NCBI RefSeq assembly: GCF_000688475.1
Contig: NZ_JIAN01000005.1
Span: 992,001-1,056,000, forward strand
Reading direction: 5' to 3'
DNA length: 64,000 nt
Source: Cellulomonas sp. URHE0023
Lineage (GTDB): Bacteria; Actinomycetota; Actinomycetes; Actinomycetales; Cellulomonadaceae
In this document: positions 35,596 through 44,781 of the stretch, piece by piece
Layout: each line of letters begins with the position of its first letter
How positions within the stretch are numbered: position 1 is the first letter of the stretch
Notes under the pieces: model-generated
Seen by the model: only the letters and a program-made list of their open reading frames with translations
The model's database searches: none
Told to the model about the DNA's origin: nothing
Position numbers and translations under genes: made by a program

Positions 35596-36285
35596 CCGAC
35601 GCTCGTACGCCGCAACCACCTGCGCCGGCGTCCAGTCCTCGGTCCCGACCGCCTGTGACCGGCCGACGTACGCCCCGCGGCCACGCTCGGCGCCCAGCCA
35701 GCACGCCTCATCGAGGAACACGGCCCGGGCCTGCGCCATCGACCGGGACGCGAACAGCTCGGTTGCGACGCCAGCGTCTCGGTACGAGACGCGGAACCCT
35801 TCGCCGGCCGGCTCGAAGGCGATGCACTCGGCACCCACCGATCCGCTCACCCCGACCACTGCGAAGTCGACGCCGTCGAGCAGGTCGTTGTCCAAGGCGT
35901 CGTCCCGCAGGTCGCGGAGCTCCTGAGGCACTTTCGCCAGGTCAGGTCCCGACTCGCCGGTCGGCGGCTGGGGCGCTCGGGTCGTCGCCACCGGGGCTCC
36001 CGCACGGGCTGCCGCGGGACGGGCGTCGGCGACCTTGAGCAGGATGCGGAACCGACGCAGGTCGCGGACGGTCAACGCGAGCCCGTTGGTGTCGAGGAAG
36101 CGCAGACCGGCCTCGGTCGACTCAAGGAGGACGAGTCCGTCGACCACGAGGCTGCTGGACGTGTCGACCCGGTAGCGGTGCGCGAGCGGCCCGCCGTCGT
36201 CAGGCTGGAGCACCTCGCCGCGCTCGTACCCGATGCGGCTCAGCGTGAGGTCGTCGTCCACCGTCAGGGTGCGCACTGCGCTCAT
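35578..36285 (-). CDS. Conserved hypothetical protein (235 aa)
   Basis: Soluble, with no membrane helix. The first half is strand-rich (RTLTVDDDLTLSRIGYERGEVL, SSSLVVDGLVLLESTEAGLRFLD), then a Pro/Ala linker (residues about 88-112) and a second domain ending EDWTPAQVVAAYERRLLSDD. I do not recognise either domain. The 3' end overlaps the convergent membrane protein gene by 18 bases. It is divergent from the response regulator gene, 138 bases away. Confidence 0.65.
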   Translation of the reverse strand: MSAVRTLTVDDDLTLSRIGYERGEVLQPDDGGPLAHRYRVDTSSSLVVDGLVLLESTEAGLRFLDTNGLALTVRDLRRFRILLKVADARPAAARAGAPVATTRAPQPPTGESGPDLAKVPQELRDLRDDALDNDLLDGVDFAVVGVSGSVGAECIAFEPAGEGFRVSYRDAGVATELFASRSMAQARAVFLDEACWLGAERGRGAYVGRSQAVGTEDWTPAQVVAAYERRLLSDD

Positions 36286-36423
36286 GCTCGGAGCCTGTCA
36301 CACGCACACCACCGCAGGATCAGATGCTCCGGCCAGCAGTCCCCAGCGAACCCCTAATCCTGGCCTCAGGTTGACCGGGGACAATGGCGGCAGAAGCTTC
36401 GACCGGAAGGGGGGCGGGCCGGC

Positions 36424-37116
36424 GTGCGGATCATGATCGCGGATGACGACGCAGCCATCCGTGAGTCGCTCGAGCGGGTGCTCCAGGTCGAGGGCTACGA
36501 CACCAGCACCGTCGCCAACGGTCTCGCCGTGCTCGACGGCGTCGGTGGGGCCGGCAGCGACGCGCTGGACCTGCTGATCCTCGACGTGATGATGCCCCGC
36601 CTCGGCGGGATCGAGACCTGCCGGCGGTTGCGGGCCGCAGGTCAGGAGCTGCCGGTGCTGATGCTGACCGCGCGTGACCAGGTCTCCGACCGGGTCGCGG
36701 GCCTCGACGCGGGTGCCGACGACTACCTGCCCAAGCCGTTCGCCACCGAGGAGCTGCTGGCCCGGGTGCGGGCCCTGCTGCGCCGGCACATGCCGACCGA
36801 CGAGGAGTCGCAGATCCTGTCGTTCGCCGACGTCCGGGTGGATCCCGACCGGTTCGAGGCGTGGCGTGGCGAGCGGCCGCTGCACCTGACCCGGACCGAG
36901 TTCTCGCTCCTGCAGGTCCTCGTGGCCAACGCGACCCGGGTCCTGACCCGCGACATGCTGTTCGAGGCGATCTGGGGCTTCGACATGAGCGCCACCGCCA
37001 ACAACCTCCAGGTATACGTGAGCTACCTGCGCCGCAAGATGGAGGCCGAGGGTGAGCCGCGACTGATCTACACGCTGCGCGGCATGGGATACACGTTGCG
37101 CGAGACTCCTCCGTGA
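36424..37116 (+). CDS. OmpR/PhoB-family response regulator (MprA-like)
   Basis: 230 residues from GTG. Receiver domain with acidic pocket D7-D9, phosphoacceptor D54 (LLILDVMMP), T82 and K104 (LPKPF). The winged-helix output domain spans about 125-228 ([56 protein letters not shown]). Its stop overlaps the GTG of the histidine kinase gene. The copper monooxygenase gene follows the pair, suggesting but not proving that this system controls it. Envelope stress is the known theme for MprA relatives. Confidence 0.95.
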   Translation: MRIMIADDDAAIRESLERVLQVEGYDTSTVANGLAVLDGVGGAGSDALDLLILDVMMPRLGGIETCRRLRAAGQELPVLMLTARDQVSDRVAGLDAGADDYLPKPFATEELLARVRALLRRHMPTDEESQILSFADVRVDPDRFEAWRGERPLHLTRTEFSLLQVLVANATRVLTRDMLFEAIWGFDMSATANNLQVYVSYLRRKMEAEGEPRLIYTLRGMGYTLRETPP

Positions 37117-38564
37117 GCAAGCCCGCCAGCCGGGAACCGCACCGGCTGACCCGATGGTGGCGCCGGTGGTCCCTGCGGACCAGGCTCACCGTGGTCGCGG
37201 CGACGGCCATCGCGGTCAGCGTGTTCGTGGCATTCCTGGGGGGCGCCGCCCTGCTGTACTGGCAGCTGCAGGGGACCGCCGAGAACGAGCTGCGCGCCGA
37301 GTCCCGCGTCCTCGCGACGAACGCCGAGCGGGCCGGTCTGGCGCAGGTCCAGCTCGCGCCGTATCCCGGATCCGGTCGGCTGGTGCGCGTCATCCTGCCC
37401 GACGGCTCTACCCGGACGCCGGCCGGCCAACCTGCGCTGCCCCCGGTCAGTGAGGACGCCGGGCGCGTGGCGGGTGGCGCCTCGGGCGACCTGATGGAGG
37501 ACGACGACGGCGGCGGCGACGACTACTTCATCTACACGCTGCCGGTGGGCGACGGCGCGGTCCAGGTCGCCCGCGTCGCCGACCAGAGCCCGCTCACCCG
37601 GTTCGGGTTGGGCATGCTGCTGATCGGGCTGCTCTGCGTGGTCGGCGGCGCCCTGGCCGGGCGGACCGTGGCGCGGATCGGGCTGGCACCGATCGACCGG
37701 CTGACCGCCGCCGCCGTACGTGTCGCGCGCACCCGCGACCTCGCCGCCGACATCCCGGACGAGGGCGGAGGGGAGATCCGGCGGCTGATCCAGTCGATCA
37801 ACGACATGCTCGCCGCGCTCCGGGACTCCCGGCGGGCTCAGCGGCTGCTCGCCGAGGACGCCGCCCACGAGCTCAAGACCCCGCTCACCAGCCTGCGCCT
37901 CAACGTCGAGCTGCTGATCCGGCTCGATCGGCGCGGCACCCTGGACAGCGCACTGCCCGCGGAGAGCAGGACCCGGCTGCTCAACGACCTCGGCGCGCAG
38001 GTGGCCGAGCTGAGCACCCTTGCCGCCGAGCTGACCGACCTGGCGCGGGGCGACGTCAGCGACGAGAGCACCGAGCTGCTCGACCTCGCCGACGTGGTGG
38101 TGGCAGCCGCGACCCGGGCGCGTTCCCGCGGGCCCGACATCGAGGTCGAGCTCGACGTGACCTCCGTCTGGGTGAGCGGGCGTCCCGCTGCGCTCCAGCG
38201 GGCCGTGCTCAACCTCATCGACAACGCCGGAACGTGGTCCCCCGTGGACCACCCGGTCCAGGTCCGGCTCCGAGCCGAGGGCGCGTCCGCAGTGCTCGAG
38301 GTCGATGACGCCGGGCCGGGCATCGACGCCGCCGACGTACCGCGCGTGTTCGACCGCTTCTACCGCGCGGACAGCGCCCGCGCGCTACCGGGATCCGGAC
38401 TGGGGCTGTCGATCGTGCAGCGGGTCGTCGACGCCCACGACGGCCGGGTCACCGTCGCCCGCTCCGCACGCGGTGGCGCGCTGCTTCGGGTCGACCTTCC
38501 GGCCGCGGCCCCGCCCGCCCCGATCGCGCGGCTCACAGCCGGCGAGGACACCGCGGTCCGCTGA
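37113..38564 (+). CDS. Sensor histidine kinase (MprB-like)
   Basis: 483 residues. Two transmembrane helices (about 26-49 and 165-187) enclose an extracytoplasmic sensor of about 115 residues with an acidic stretch ([11 protein letters not shown]). HAMP domain follows, then the H-box [15 protein letters not shown] with H252, N-box [11 protein letters not shown]1 DDAGPGI, F-box FDRFYRAD and G2 GSGLGLSI. All catalytic elements are present. It should phosphorylate the response regulator encoded upstream. The acidic patch could sense metal ions, given the copper genes on both sides; this is inference. Confidence 0.95.
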   Translation: MSKPASREPHRLTRWWRRWSLRTRLTVVAATAIAVSVFVAFLGGAALLYWQLQGTAENELRAESRVLATNAERAGLAQVQLAPYPGSGRLVRVILPDGSTRTPAGQPALPPVSEDAGRVAGGASGDLMEDDDGGGDDYFIYTLPVGDGAVQVARVADQSPLTRFGLGMLLIGLLCVVGGALAGRTVARIGLAPIDRLTAAAVRVARTRDLAADIPDEGGGEIRRLIQSINDMLAALRDSRRAQRLLAEDAAHELKTPLTSLRLNVELLIRLDRRGTLDSALPAESRTRLLNDLGAQVAELSTLAAELTDLARGDVSDESTELLDLADVVVAAATRARSRGPDIEVELDVTSVWVSGRPAALQRAVLNLIDNAGTWSPVDHPVQVRLRAEGASAVLEVDDAGPGIDAADVPRVFDRFYRADSARALPGSGLGLSIVQRVVDAHDGRVTVARSARGGALLRVDLPAAAPPAPIARLTAGEDTAVR

Positions 38565-38736
38565 CCCGCCCTGTCGGCGCCGTGCAGGACGAGCGAGACA
38601 GCCATCGAGCACGGCGCGCGGGCTGCGCACCTGATTCAGCCCACCGAGCTGAGCGGTGCTCTCACAGGTATCTAAGTTTCGCTCGTTAGGAAGGAGGCCT
38701 CAGACCAACGGTGCAACCCGCAGCAGGAGGCTAGTC

Positions 38737-39978
38737 ATGGCAGTCAACGCAGCGCCGTCCGGTTCACGGCGGACACTCTGGGCGGCCACCATGGCGCTGG
38801 CGACGGTGATCGCCGTCGCGGCCTGCAGTGCGAACGCGGACAGCCCTGCGGCGCCCGCCGCGACCGGCTCGCACGGCGCGCACGAGCACGCGGGCGGGTT
38901 GCCGGCTCCCCAGCAGCCGCTGCGCGCCGGCGAGCGGTTCCTGGACCTGGAGACGGCCGAGGCCTACACGCCGAAGCCGCCGGCGGGCGGCGGCACGGAC
39001 GAGTACCGGTGCCAGGTGATCGATCCGGGCCTGACCAAGACGGCGTTCCTGACCGGGACCCAGGTCATGCCGGAGAACGTCGCCATCGCGCACCACGGCA
39101 TCGTGTACGCGGTGCCTCCGGGTGCTGCGGACCTGGTGCGCGCGCAGGACGCGAAGGTTCCCGGACCCGGTTGGCAGTGTTTCGGGGGGACCGGCGTGGC
39201 TGGCGCCGACGTGGAGAGCGGCGAGGACGAGGACGCCGACCCCGGCGCGACGTGGGTGGACACCTGGGCGCCCGGCGCCACGGAGGCTCTGTTCACGCAG
39301 GACGTCGGCTTCAAGCTGGAGCCGGGCACCCTGCTCATCCTCCAGATGCACTACAACCTGCTCGCGACCGACGGCGAGCCGGCCGGGTCGGACCAGACGG
39401 CGGTGCGGCTGCGACTGACGGACGGCACGCCGCAGACCCGGGAGCTCATCACGGTCCCGTTCGACGCGCCGACCGAGCTGCCCTGCACCGCCGACGAGTC
39501 CGGTCCGCTCTGCGACCGCGCGGCCTCGATCGCGGACGTCACGAAGCGGTTCGGGGAGGATGTCGGCGGCATGGCGGACGAGCAGGTGGAGGAGTGCAGC
39601 CAGGGCACGCCGAAGCCCGGCGACACCCAGACCTGCGATCACGAGGTGCCGGTGCCGATGACGCTGTTCGGCGGTTTCGGCCACATGCACCTGCTCGGGC
39701 GGGCGATCAAGGTCGAGCTCAACCCGGGCACGCCGAACGCCCAGGTGGTGCTGGACGTGCCGCAGTTCGACTTCGACAACCAGCGGCTGGTGACGTTGCC
39801 GTCGCCGGTGGACGTCGGTCCGGGAGACACGTTGCGGGTGACGTGCACGCACGACGCAGGGCTCCGCAAGGAGCTGCCGGAGCTGAGCAAGCTGCCGCCG
39901 CGCTACGTGGTGTGGGGCGACGGCACCAGCGACGAGATGTGCGCGGGCATCATGACGGTCTCCCTCCGCGAGCCCTGA
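38737..39978 (+). CDS. Copper type II monooxygenase-like lipoprotein (PHM/DBH fold)
   Basis: 413 residues; AGGAGG ends seven bases before the ATG. Signal peptide with lipobox VAAC at about 28-31, so lipid-anchored outside. The copper ligands of peptidylglycine monooxygenase are all visible: CuH site H119-H120 (AIAHHGIVYA) and H205 (LQMHYNLL); CuM site H316, H318 (GHMHLLG) and M401 (SDEMCAGIM). Several Cys may form disulphides. The eukaryotic relatives hydroxylate peptides or dopamine with ascorbate; the bacterial substrate and reductant are unknown. Rieske lipoprotein genes lie on both sides. Confidence 0.88.
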   Translation: MAVNAAPSGSRRTLWAATMALATVIAVAACSANADSPAAPAATGSHGAHEHAGGLPAPQQPLRAGERFLDLETAEAYTPKPPAGGGTDEYRCQVIDPGLTKTAFLTGTQVMPENVAIAHHGIVYAVPPGAADLVRAQDAKVPGPGWQCFGGTGVAGADVESGEDEDADPGATWVDTWAPGATEALFTQDVGFKLEPGTLLILQMHYNLLATDGEPAGSDQTAVRLRLTDGTPQTRELITVPFDAPTELPCTADESGPLCDRAASIADVTKRFGEDVGGMADEQVEECSQGTPKPGDTQTCDHEVPVPMTLFGGFGHMHLLGRAIKVELNPGTPNAQVVLDVPQFDFDNQRLVTLPSPVDVGPGDTLRVTCTHDAGLRKELPELSKLPPRYVVWGDGTSDEMCAGIMTVSLREP

Positions 39979-40133
39979 CGACGCGTCGGGTGTGACCTCA
40001 CCAAGGTCAGCAGCCGAAGGCACCGCACGCACGACGCTCGCGTCTCGGCACACAGGTGGAGGTTGCGGTGAGCGTCCTCAACCTCCACCTCGTGACAACT
40101 GACAGCTCGTCCCGACGCGCCACGGAGGTGCCG

Positions 40134-40634
40134 ATGTCCTCGCTGCTGGATACCCCGAACACACCGAACCCGAACAACCATGAGCACGCGTCCGGCTGCC
40201 TCGGCTGTCTCGATCGCCGCCAGATGCTCAAGCAGGCGGGACTGGTCACCGCCGGCGTTGCCGCAGCCGGCGTGCTCACCGCATGCGGTGGTGGTGGTTC
40301 GACAGGCGCCGGAACCCGGAGCGAGACCCCCGGCGGCGGGTCGGGAGCGCTCGCCAAGGTCTCGGATGTCCCCGAGGGTGGCGCGCTCTCCGTCAGGGAC
40401 GCCGAGGGGAACGAGCTCCTCCTGACGCAGGCGTCGGGGACGATCGTCGCGCTCTCGGCGGTCTGCACGCACCAGGGCTGCACTGTCACGGGGGACGGCG
40501 GCGAGCTCGTCTGCCCGTGCCACGGCTCGGTGTTTGACCTGTCCGGCGCGAACGTCTCGGGTCCCGCATCGAAACCCCTGCCCAGGGTCGACGTGCACGT
40601 CGTCGATGGTGAAGTCCTCCCGGGCAAGGCCTGA
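40134..40634 (+). CDS. Rieske [2Fe-2S] Tat lipoprotein (copy 2)
   Basis: 166 residues from ATG 40134, preceded by CGGAGG. It starts MSSLLDTPNT like copy 1 (MSSLLDTSNT), has the twin-arginine segment DRRQMLKQAGLVTAG, a lipobox LTAC, and Rieske ligands C111-T-H113-Q-G-C116 and C127-P-C129-H130-G. Leader, signal and Rieske domain are closely similar to copy 1, while the linker differs. It follows the copper monooxygenase gene by 155 bases and is followed by a decayed copy of the membrane protein gene. Confidence 0.93.
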   Translation: MSSLLDTPNTPNPNNHEHASGCLGCLDRRQMLKQAGLVTAGVAAAGVLTACGGGGSTGAGTRSETPGGGSGALAKVSDVPEGGALSVRDAEGNELLLTQASGTIVALSAVCTHQGCTVTGDGGELVCPCHGSVFDLSGANVSGPASKPLPRVDVHVVDGEVLPGKA

Positions 40635-40638
40635 GCCC

Positions 40639-40852
40639 GTGGAGCGCCGAGGCGGGCGGCAGGTGACGTCGACGTGCTGCGCCCACTCGTGCGTGCCTGC
40701 CTCAGGCTGTCCGCGGTGGTGCACCTCGACCTGTGGGCGACCAGCATGAAGCCGGTCGACATCGTGGTCCGGCGTTCCTGCTCGACGGCGTCGCCGGGAT
40801 CGCGCTCGGCGCCGTCACGATCGTCATCGAACGCCGACCCACGACCCGCTAG
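40639..40852 (+). pseudogene. Decayed duplicate of the Rieske-linked membrane protein gene
   Basis: From GTG 40639 the DNA aligns with the gene at 35152: GGGCGGCAG, GACGTGCTGCGC, GTGGTGCACCT and CCGGCGTTCCTGCTC are shared in order. One base is missing after ACGTC and four around 40770 (both change frame), and a central part of roughly 180 bases is absent before the shared end GATCGTCATCGAACG. No frame encodes a full protein. It remains as evidence that the two-gene unit was duplicated and the second half lost. Confidence 0.8.
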
Positions 40853-40855
40853 CGC

Positions 40856-42379
40856 TCAGCCCCAGACGAGCCCTTGCGCGGGGTCGTGCAGGACGCGGGC
40901 GACGTCCGCGAGCACGCGCGACCCGAGCTCACCGTCGACGAGCCGGTGGTCGAAGCTGAGCGCGAGCTGCGTGACGTGGCGGATCTTGATCTTGCCCTTG
41001 TGCACCCACGGCTGCTCACGGATCGCCCCGAACGCGAGGATCGCGGCCTCGCCCGGGTTGAGGATCGGCGTACCGGTGTCGATGCCGAACACCCCGACGT
41101 TCGTGATCGTGATCGTCCCGTCGGACATGTCGGCGGGCGTCGTCCGGCCCGCACGCGCGGTGGAGGTCAGCTCCGACAGCGCGACCGCGAGCTCCTTGAG
41201 GCTCAGCCGGTGCGCGTCCTTCATGTTCGGCACGACGAGCCCGCGGGGCGTTGCGGCCGCGATCCCGAGGTTGATGTAGTGCTTGTAGACGATCTCCTGC
41301 GACTGCTCGTCCCAGGAGCCGTTGATCTCCGGGTGCCGCCGCACGGCGAGCATGAGCGCCTTCGCGGCGATGAGCAGCGGGGTCACCCGGACGTCCGCGA
41401 ACTCGCGGTCGTTGCGGAGGCGTTCGACCAGCTTCATCGTGGCGGTGACGTCGATGGTCTGGAAGACGGTGACGTGCGGTGCGGTGAACGCGCTGGTCAC
41501 CATGGCCTCGGCGGTCCGCTTGCGCACCGACTTCACCGGGACCCGGGTCTGCCTGCCGTCGGGCGAGACCGAGCCGCTGGCGAGCCAGGGCGCGTCGTCG
41601 CCGGGGTAGGTGGCCAGCGTCCGAGCCTCTGCCTGCGCCGCCCGCGCCAGCACGTCCTCGCGCGTGACGATGCCGCCGGGGCCGGTCGGCGAGATGGAGT
41701 CGAGGTCCACGCCCAGCTCACGGGCGAGCTTGCGGACCGGCGGCTTGGCCAGCGCGTGCGGTCGGTTGCCGTGCTCGGCACCGTTCGCTGCACGCTCGCG
41801 ACGTGCGGTTCCTGCCTCGGCGACGCCGTAGCCGACGAGGACGGCCTCCCGCGCGGCGGGCGCCTGGGCGGGGGTGGTGGTGTCCGGTGAGGCATCCTCG
41901 GCGGGTTCCGCTGTCGCGGACCCGCCGGCCGTGCGCGGGGCGCTGACGCCACTGTCCGGGCGTCCTGCTCGACCCGCACGTGCGGCCGCGATCTCGTCGG
42001 ACCCTCCGGGCTCGACTCCCTCGTGACGGTTGGGGCGTCCGCGGTGCCCGTGCTCGATCGCGCCGCCGCCCTCGTCGGAGATCCTGGCCTTCGACGCGGG
42101 GAACTCGGCGCCGTCGTCCGCCGGGGCGCCGGCAGGGTCGGTGTCGACCTCGATGATCGGGGTCCCGACGTCGACCGTCTGGCCGGGCTCGACGAGGATC
42201 CGCGTGACCACGCCGGACCACGGGCTCGGCAGGTCGACCAGCGACTTCGCAGTCTCGATCTCGACGATGGTCTGGTTGACCGTGACCTCGTCACCGACGG
42301 CCACGTGCCACGCGACGATCTCGGCCTCGGTCAGGCCCTCACCCGCGTCGGGGAGCGGGAACTGCTGGTACGTGGGCAC
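40856..42379 (-). CDS. 2-oxoacid dehydrogenase E2 component (lipoyl acyltransferase)
   Basis: 507 residues from GTG (VPTYQQFPLPDAGEGLTEAE). Lipoyl domain with lipoyl-lysine K45 (EIETAKSLVDLP); a long disordered linker rich in Ala/Gly/Pro; peripheral subunit-binding domain (VRKLARELGVDLDSISPTGPGG) near 210-240; and the acyltransferase core ending with the catalytic motif SFDHRLVDG. It forms the core of a pyruvate or branched-chain oxoacid dehydrogenase with E1 genes upstream. The E3 gene (dihydrolipoamide dehydrogenase) is not in the window. It lies 38 bases after E1-beta. Confidence 0.95.
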   Translation of the reverse strand: MPTYQQFPLPDAGEGLTEAEIVAWHVAVGDEVTVNQTIVEIETAKSLVDLPSPWSGVVTRILVEPGQTVDVGTPIIEVDTDPAGAPADDGAEFPASKARISDEGGGAIEHGHRGRPNRHEGVEPGGSDEIAAARAGRAGRPDSGVSAPRTAGGSATAEPAEDASPDTTTPAQAPAAREAVLVGYGVAEAGTARRERAANGAEHGNRPHALAKPPVRKLARELGVDLDSISPTGPGGIVTREDVLARAAQAEARTLATYPGDDAPWLASGSVSPDGRQTRVPVKSVRKRTAEAMVTSAFTAPHVTVFQTIDVTATMKLVERLRNDREFADVRVTPLLIAAKALMLAVRRHPEINGSWDEQSQEIVYKHYINLGIAAATPRGLVVPNMKDAHRLSLKELAVALSELTSTARAGRTTPADMSDGTITITNVGVFGIDTGTPILNPGEAAILAFGAIREQPWVHKGKIKIRHVTQLALSFDHRLVDGELGSRVLADVARVLHDPAQGLVWG

Positions 42380-42417
42380 GGCTAGGTCTCCTCGGCAGTT
42401 CGTCGAACAAGGCCAGA

Positions 42418-43443
42418 CTAGAAGGCGAGCGAACGGTCCACGGCGTCGAGGACTCGGTCCAGCCCGGGCAGGTAGTCGTGCTCGATCTTGGCCACCGGGT
42501 AGGGGGCGTGGAACCCGCCGACGCGGAGCACGGGGGCGTGCAGGTGGTAGAAGCAGTCCTCCGCGATGCGGGCGGCGACCTCGGCGCCGGTGCCGTAGAG
42601 CACGGGCGCCTCGTGGACGACGACGCAGCGGCCCGTCTTCTTCACCGACGCCGCGACGGTCGCGGTGTCGAGCGGCGAGAGGGCGCGCAGGTCGACGACC
42701 TCGATGGACGTGCCTTCGGCGCCCGCGACCTCGGCGGCCTTGAGCGCCGTCTGGACCGTCGGACCGTAGGCGACGAGCGTGACGTCGGTGCCGGGACGCA
42801 GGACCTTCGCGGTGTCCAGGCCGGGGTGCGGTGCGCCGAGCGGGGCGTCGAGATCGACCGGACCCTTCTCCCAGTACCGACCCTTGGGCTCGAAGAACAG
42901 CACCGGGTCCGGCGAGGCGATGGCCTGCTGGATCATCGTGAACGCCTCGGCCGGGCTCGACGGGCTGACCACCCGCAGGCCTGCGGTGTGCGCGAAGAGG
43001 GCCTCGGGCGACTCGCTGTGGTGCTCGACCGCGCCGATCCCGCCGCCGTAGGGCACGCGGATGACGACGGGGAGGTTCAGCCGCCCCTTGGAGCGGTAGT
43101 GCATCTTGGCCAGCTGCGTCGTGATCTGGTCGAACGCCGGGAAGATGAACCCGTCGAACTGGATCTCGCACACCGGGCGGTAGCCGCGCAGCGCCAGGCC
43201 GATCGCCGTGCCGACGATGCCCGACTCCGCGAGCGGGGTGTCGACGACCCGGTCGCCGCCGAAGTCCTTCTGCAGCCCGTCGGTCACCCGGAACACTCCG
43301 CCGAGCGCGCCGATGTCCTCCCCCATGAGCAGCACCTTGGGGCTGGACTCCAGCGACCGGCGCAGCCCGAGGTTGATCGCCTTCGCGATCGTGAGCGTCT
43401 GCACGCCGGTGGTGGAGCTCGTCGTCTGTACGGGCGCGTTCAT
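42418..43443 (-). CDS. 2-oxoacid dehydrogenase E1 component, beta subunit
   Basis: 341 residues. Transketolase-type pyrimidine domain with KVLLMGEDIGALGGVFRVTDGLQKDFG and DTPLAESGIVGTAIGLALRGYRPVCEIQF, followed by the C-terminal domain (VTLVAYGPTVQTALKAAE, VVDLRALSPLD, VVHEAP). The start overlaps the E1-alpha stop (ATGA at 43440-43443), so subunits are made in ratio. With E1-alpha it decarboxylates a 2-oxoacid on thiamine diphosphate. Confidence 0.96.
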   Translation of the reverse strand: MNAPVQTTSSTTGVQTLTIAKAINLGLRRSLESSPKVLLMGEDIGALGGVFRVTDGLQKDFGGDRVVDTPLAESGIVGTAIGLALRGYRPVCEIQFDGFIFPAFDQITTQLAKMHYRSKGRLNLPVVIRVPYGGGIGAVEHHSESPEALFAHTAGLRVVSPSSPAEAFTMIQQAIASPDPVLFFEPKGRYWEKGPVDLDAPLGAPHPGLDTAKVLRPGTDVTLVAYGPTVQTALKAAEVAGAEGTSIEVVDLRALSPLDTATVAASVKKTGRCVVVHEAPVLYGTGAEVAARIAEDCFYHLHAPVLRVGGFHAPYPVAKIEHDYLPGLDRVLDAVDRSLAF

Positions 43444-44585
43444 CGGTGGCTCCCCTCGCCGGACTGGCTGGCGTCCATGAACGACGCCTCGTACTGCTCG
43501 AACCAGGCGCGCTCGGACTCGACGACCGAGTGCGGTGCTGCGTACACGTGCTCGAACATCGATGCGGCCGACGGACGCCCCATGGCCTTGACCGTCGCGC
43601 GCAGGCGCTCGCCGAGCGCGTCGCCGTCGAACTCCAGCGTCGCGACGAAGTCTGCGGGAAGCTCCCCGCGCTCCTCGAGGTGTGTGCGGAGGCGGTCGAT
43701 CGGGTCGCGCTGACGCCAGTGGTCCTCCTCGGCGGCCGAGCGGTACCGGCTCGGGTCGTCGGAGGTGGTGTGTGCGCCCATCCGGTAGGTGAACGCCTCG
43801 ATGAACGTGGGTCCTCCGCCGTTGCGCGCCCGCTCGAGCGCCTCCGCCGTCACGGCGTAGGTGGCGAGGACGTCGTTGCCGTCGACGCGGACGCTCGGGA
43901 CGCCGAAGCCCCGCCCACGCTCCGACAGGGGCACCCGGGACTGGCGGGTGGTCGGCTCGGAGATGGCCCACTGGTTGTTCTGGCAGAAGAAGACGACCGG
44001 GGCGTTGTTCACGGCGGCGAAGACGAGCGCCTCGTTGACGTCGCCCTGCGAGGTCGACCCGTCGCCGAAGTACGCGATGACCGCCGAGTCGCGGTCGGGG
44101 TCCCCGGTGCCGACGGCGCCGTCGCGCTGCAGGCCCATGGCGTAGCCGGTCGCGTGCAGGGTGTGCGAGCCGATGACCAGCGTGTACAGGTGGAAGCCGT
44201 GCTCCTCGGAGTCCCAGCCGCCGTGGTCGATGCCACGGAACAGGCGAAGGACGTCGGCGAGGTCGACCCCGCGCGTGTAGGCGACGCCGTGCTCGCGGTA
44301 GCTCGGGAACACGTGGTCGTGCCTGGCGAGCGCCCGGCCCGAGCCGATCTGCGCTGCTTCCTGACCGAGCCCCTGCGCGAAGAGGGCGAGCTCGCCCTGG
44401 CGCTGCAACGAGGTCGCCTCGTTGTCGAACCGGCGGACGAGCACCATGTCGCGGTAGAGGCCACGCAGAGCTTCGGCATCGAGGTGCGCCACACGGGCGT
44501 CGTAGTCAGGATGGGCCGTGCGCTGACCTGCGGGGGTCAGCAGCTGGACGAGTCCCTCTTCGGTGACTGGGCCGTTCGAGGCCAC
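43440..44585 (-). CDS. pdhA: 2-oxoacid dehydrogenase E1 component, alpha subunit (pyruvate dehydrogenase type)
   Basis: 381 residues from GTG 44585, chosen because GAAGGAGAA lies just upstream. The thiamine diphosphate motif is GDGSTSQGDVNEALVFAAV...NN (GDG-x(22-28)-NN). RRFDNEATSLQRQGELALFAQGLGQEAAQIGSG and the phosphorylation-loop region TYRMGAHTTSDDPSRYR are conserved. Branched-chain rather than pyruvate specificity is possible. First gene of the alpha-beta-E2 operon; nested palindromes at 44653-44687 upstream suggest repressor control. Confidence 0.93.
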   Translation of the reverse strand: MASNGPVTEEGLVQLLTPAGQRTAHPDYDARVAHLDAEALRGLYRDMVLVRRFDNEATSLQRQGELALFAQGLGQEAAQIGSGRALARHDHVFPSYREHGVAYTRGVDLADVLRLFRGIDHGGWDSEEHGFHLYTLVIGSHTLHATGYAMGLQRDGAVGTGDPDRDSAVIAYFGDGSTSQGDVNEALVFAAVNNAPVVFFCQNNQWAISEPTTRQSRVPLSERGRGFGVPSVRVDGNDVLATYAVTAEALERARNGGGPTFIEAFTYRMGAHTTSDDPSRYRSAAEEDHWRQRDPIDRLRTHLEERGELPADFVATLEFDGDALGERLRATVKAMGRPSAASMFEHVYAAPHSVVESERAWFEQYEASFMDASQSGEGSHR

Positions 44586-44652
44586 GCGGTTCTCCTTCGC
44601 GTGCAGCGGTCGGGGGCCGCTCGGGCAGGTCCGTCGCGAGCCACCGGCTCGC

Positions 44653-44687
44653 AACCTACGACACCGTAGCCTACGGAACCGTAGGTT
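44653..44687. promoter_or_regulatory. Nested palindromic operator upstream of the 2-oxoacid dehydrogenase operon
   Basis: CCTACGGAACCGTAGG (44670-44685) is a perfect palindrome; next to it CTACG-ACAC-CGTAG (44656-44669) is another, and AACCTACG (44653) pairs with CGTAGGTT (44680-44687). Four CTACG/CGTAG half-sites lie in 35 bases, about 70 bases before the E1-alpha start. This resembles a double operator of a TetR- or GntR-type dimer. Confidence 0.65.
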
Positions 44688-44781
44688 GTGTCGACAGACT
44701 GTCACCAAGGCCCGCCGCGACGTTCCGCGACACGTTCAGGAGAACCGGTCGACCCACCGTCCAGGTGAGGTCCGGGACCGC

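Noticed and set aside
41730-42170. Tandem repeat region or frameshift in the E2 gene
   Set aside because: The disordered Ala/Gly/Pro linker is normal between the lipoyl and subunit-binding domains and keeps one frame.
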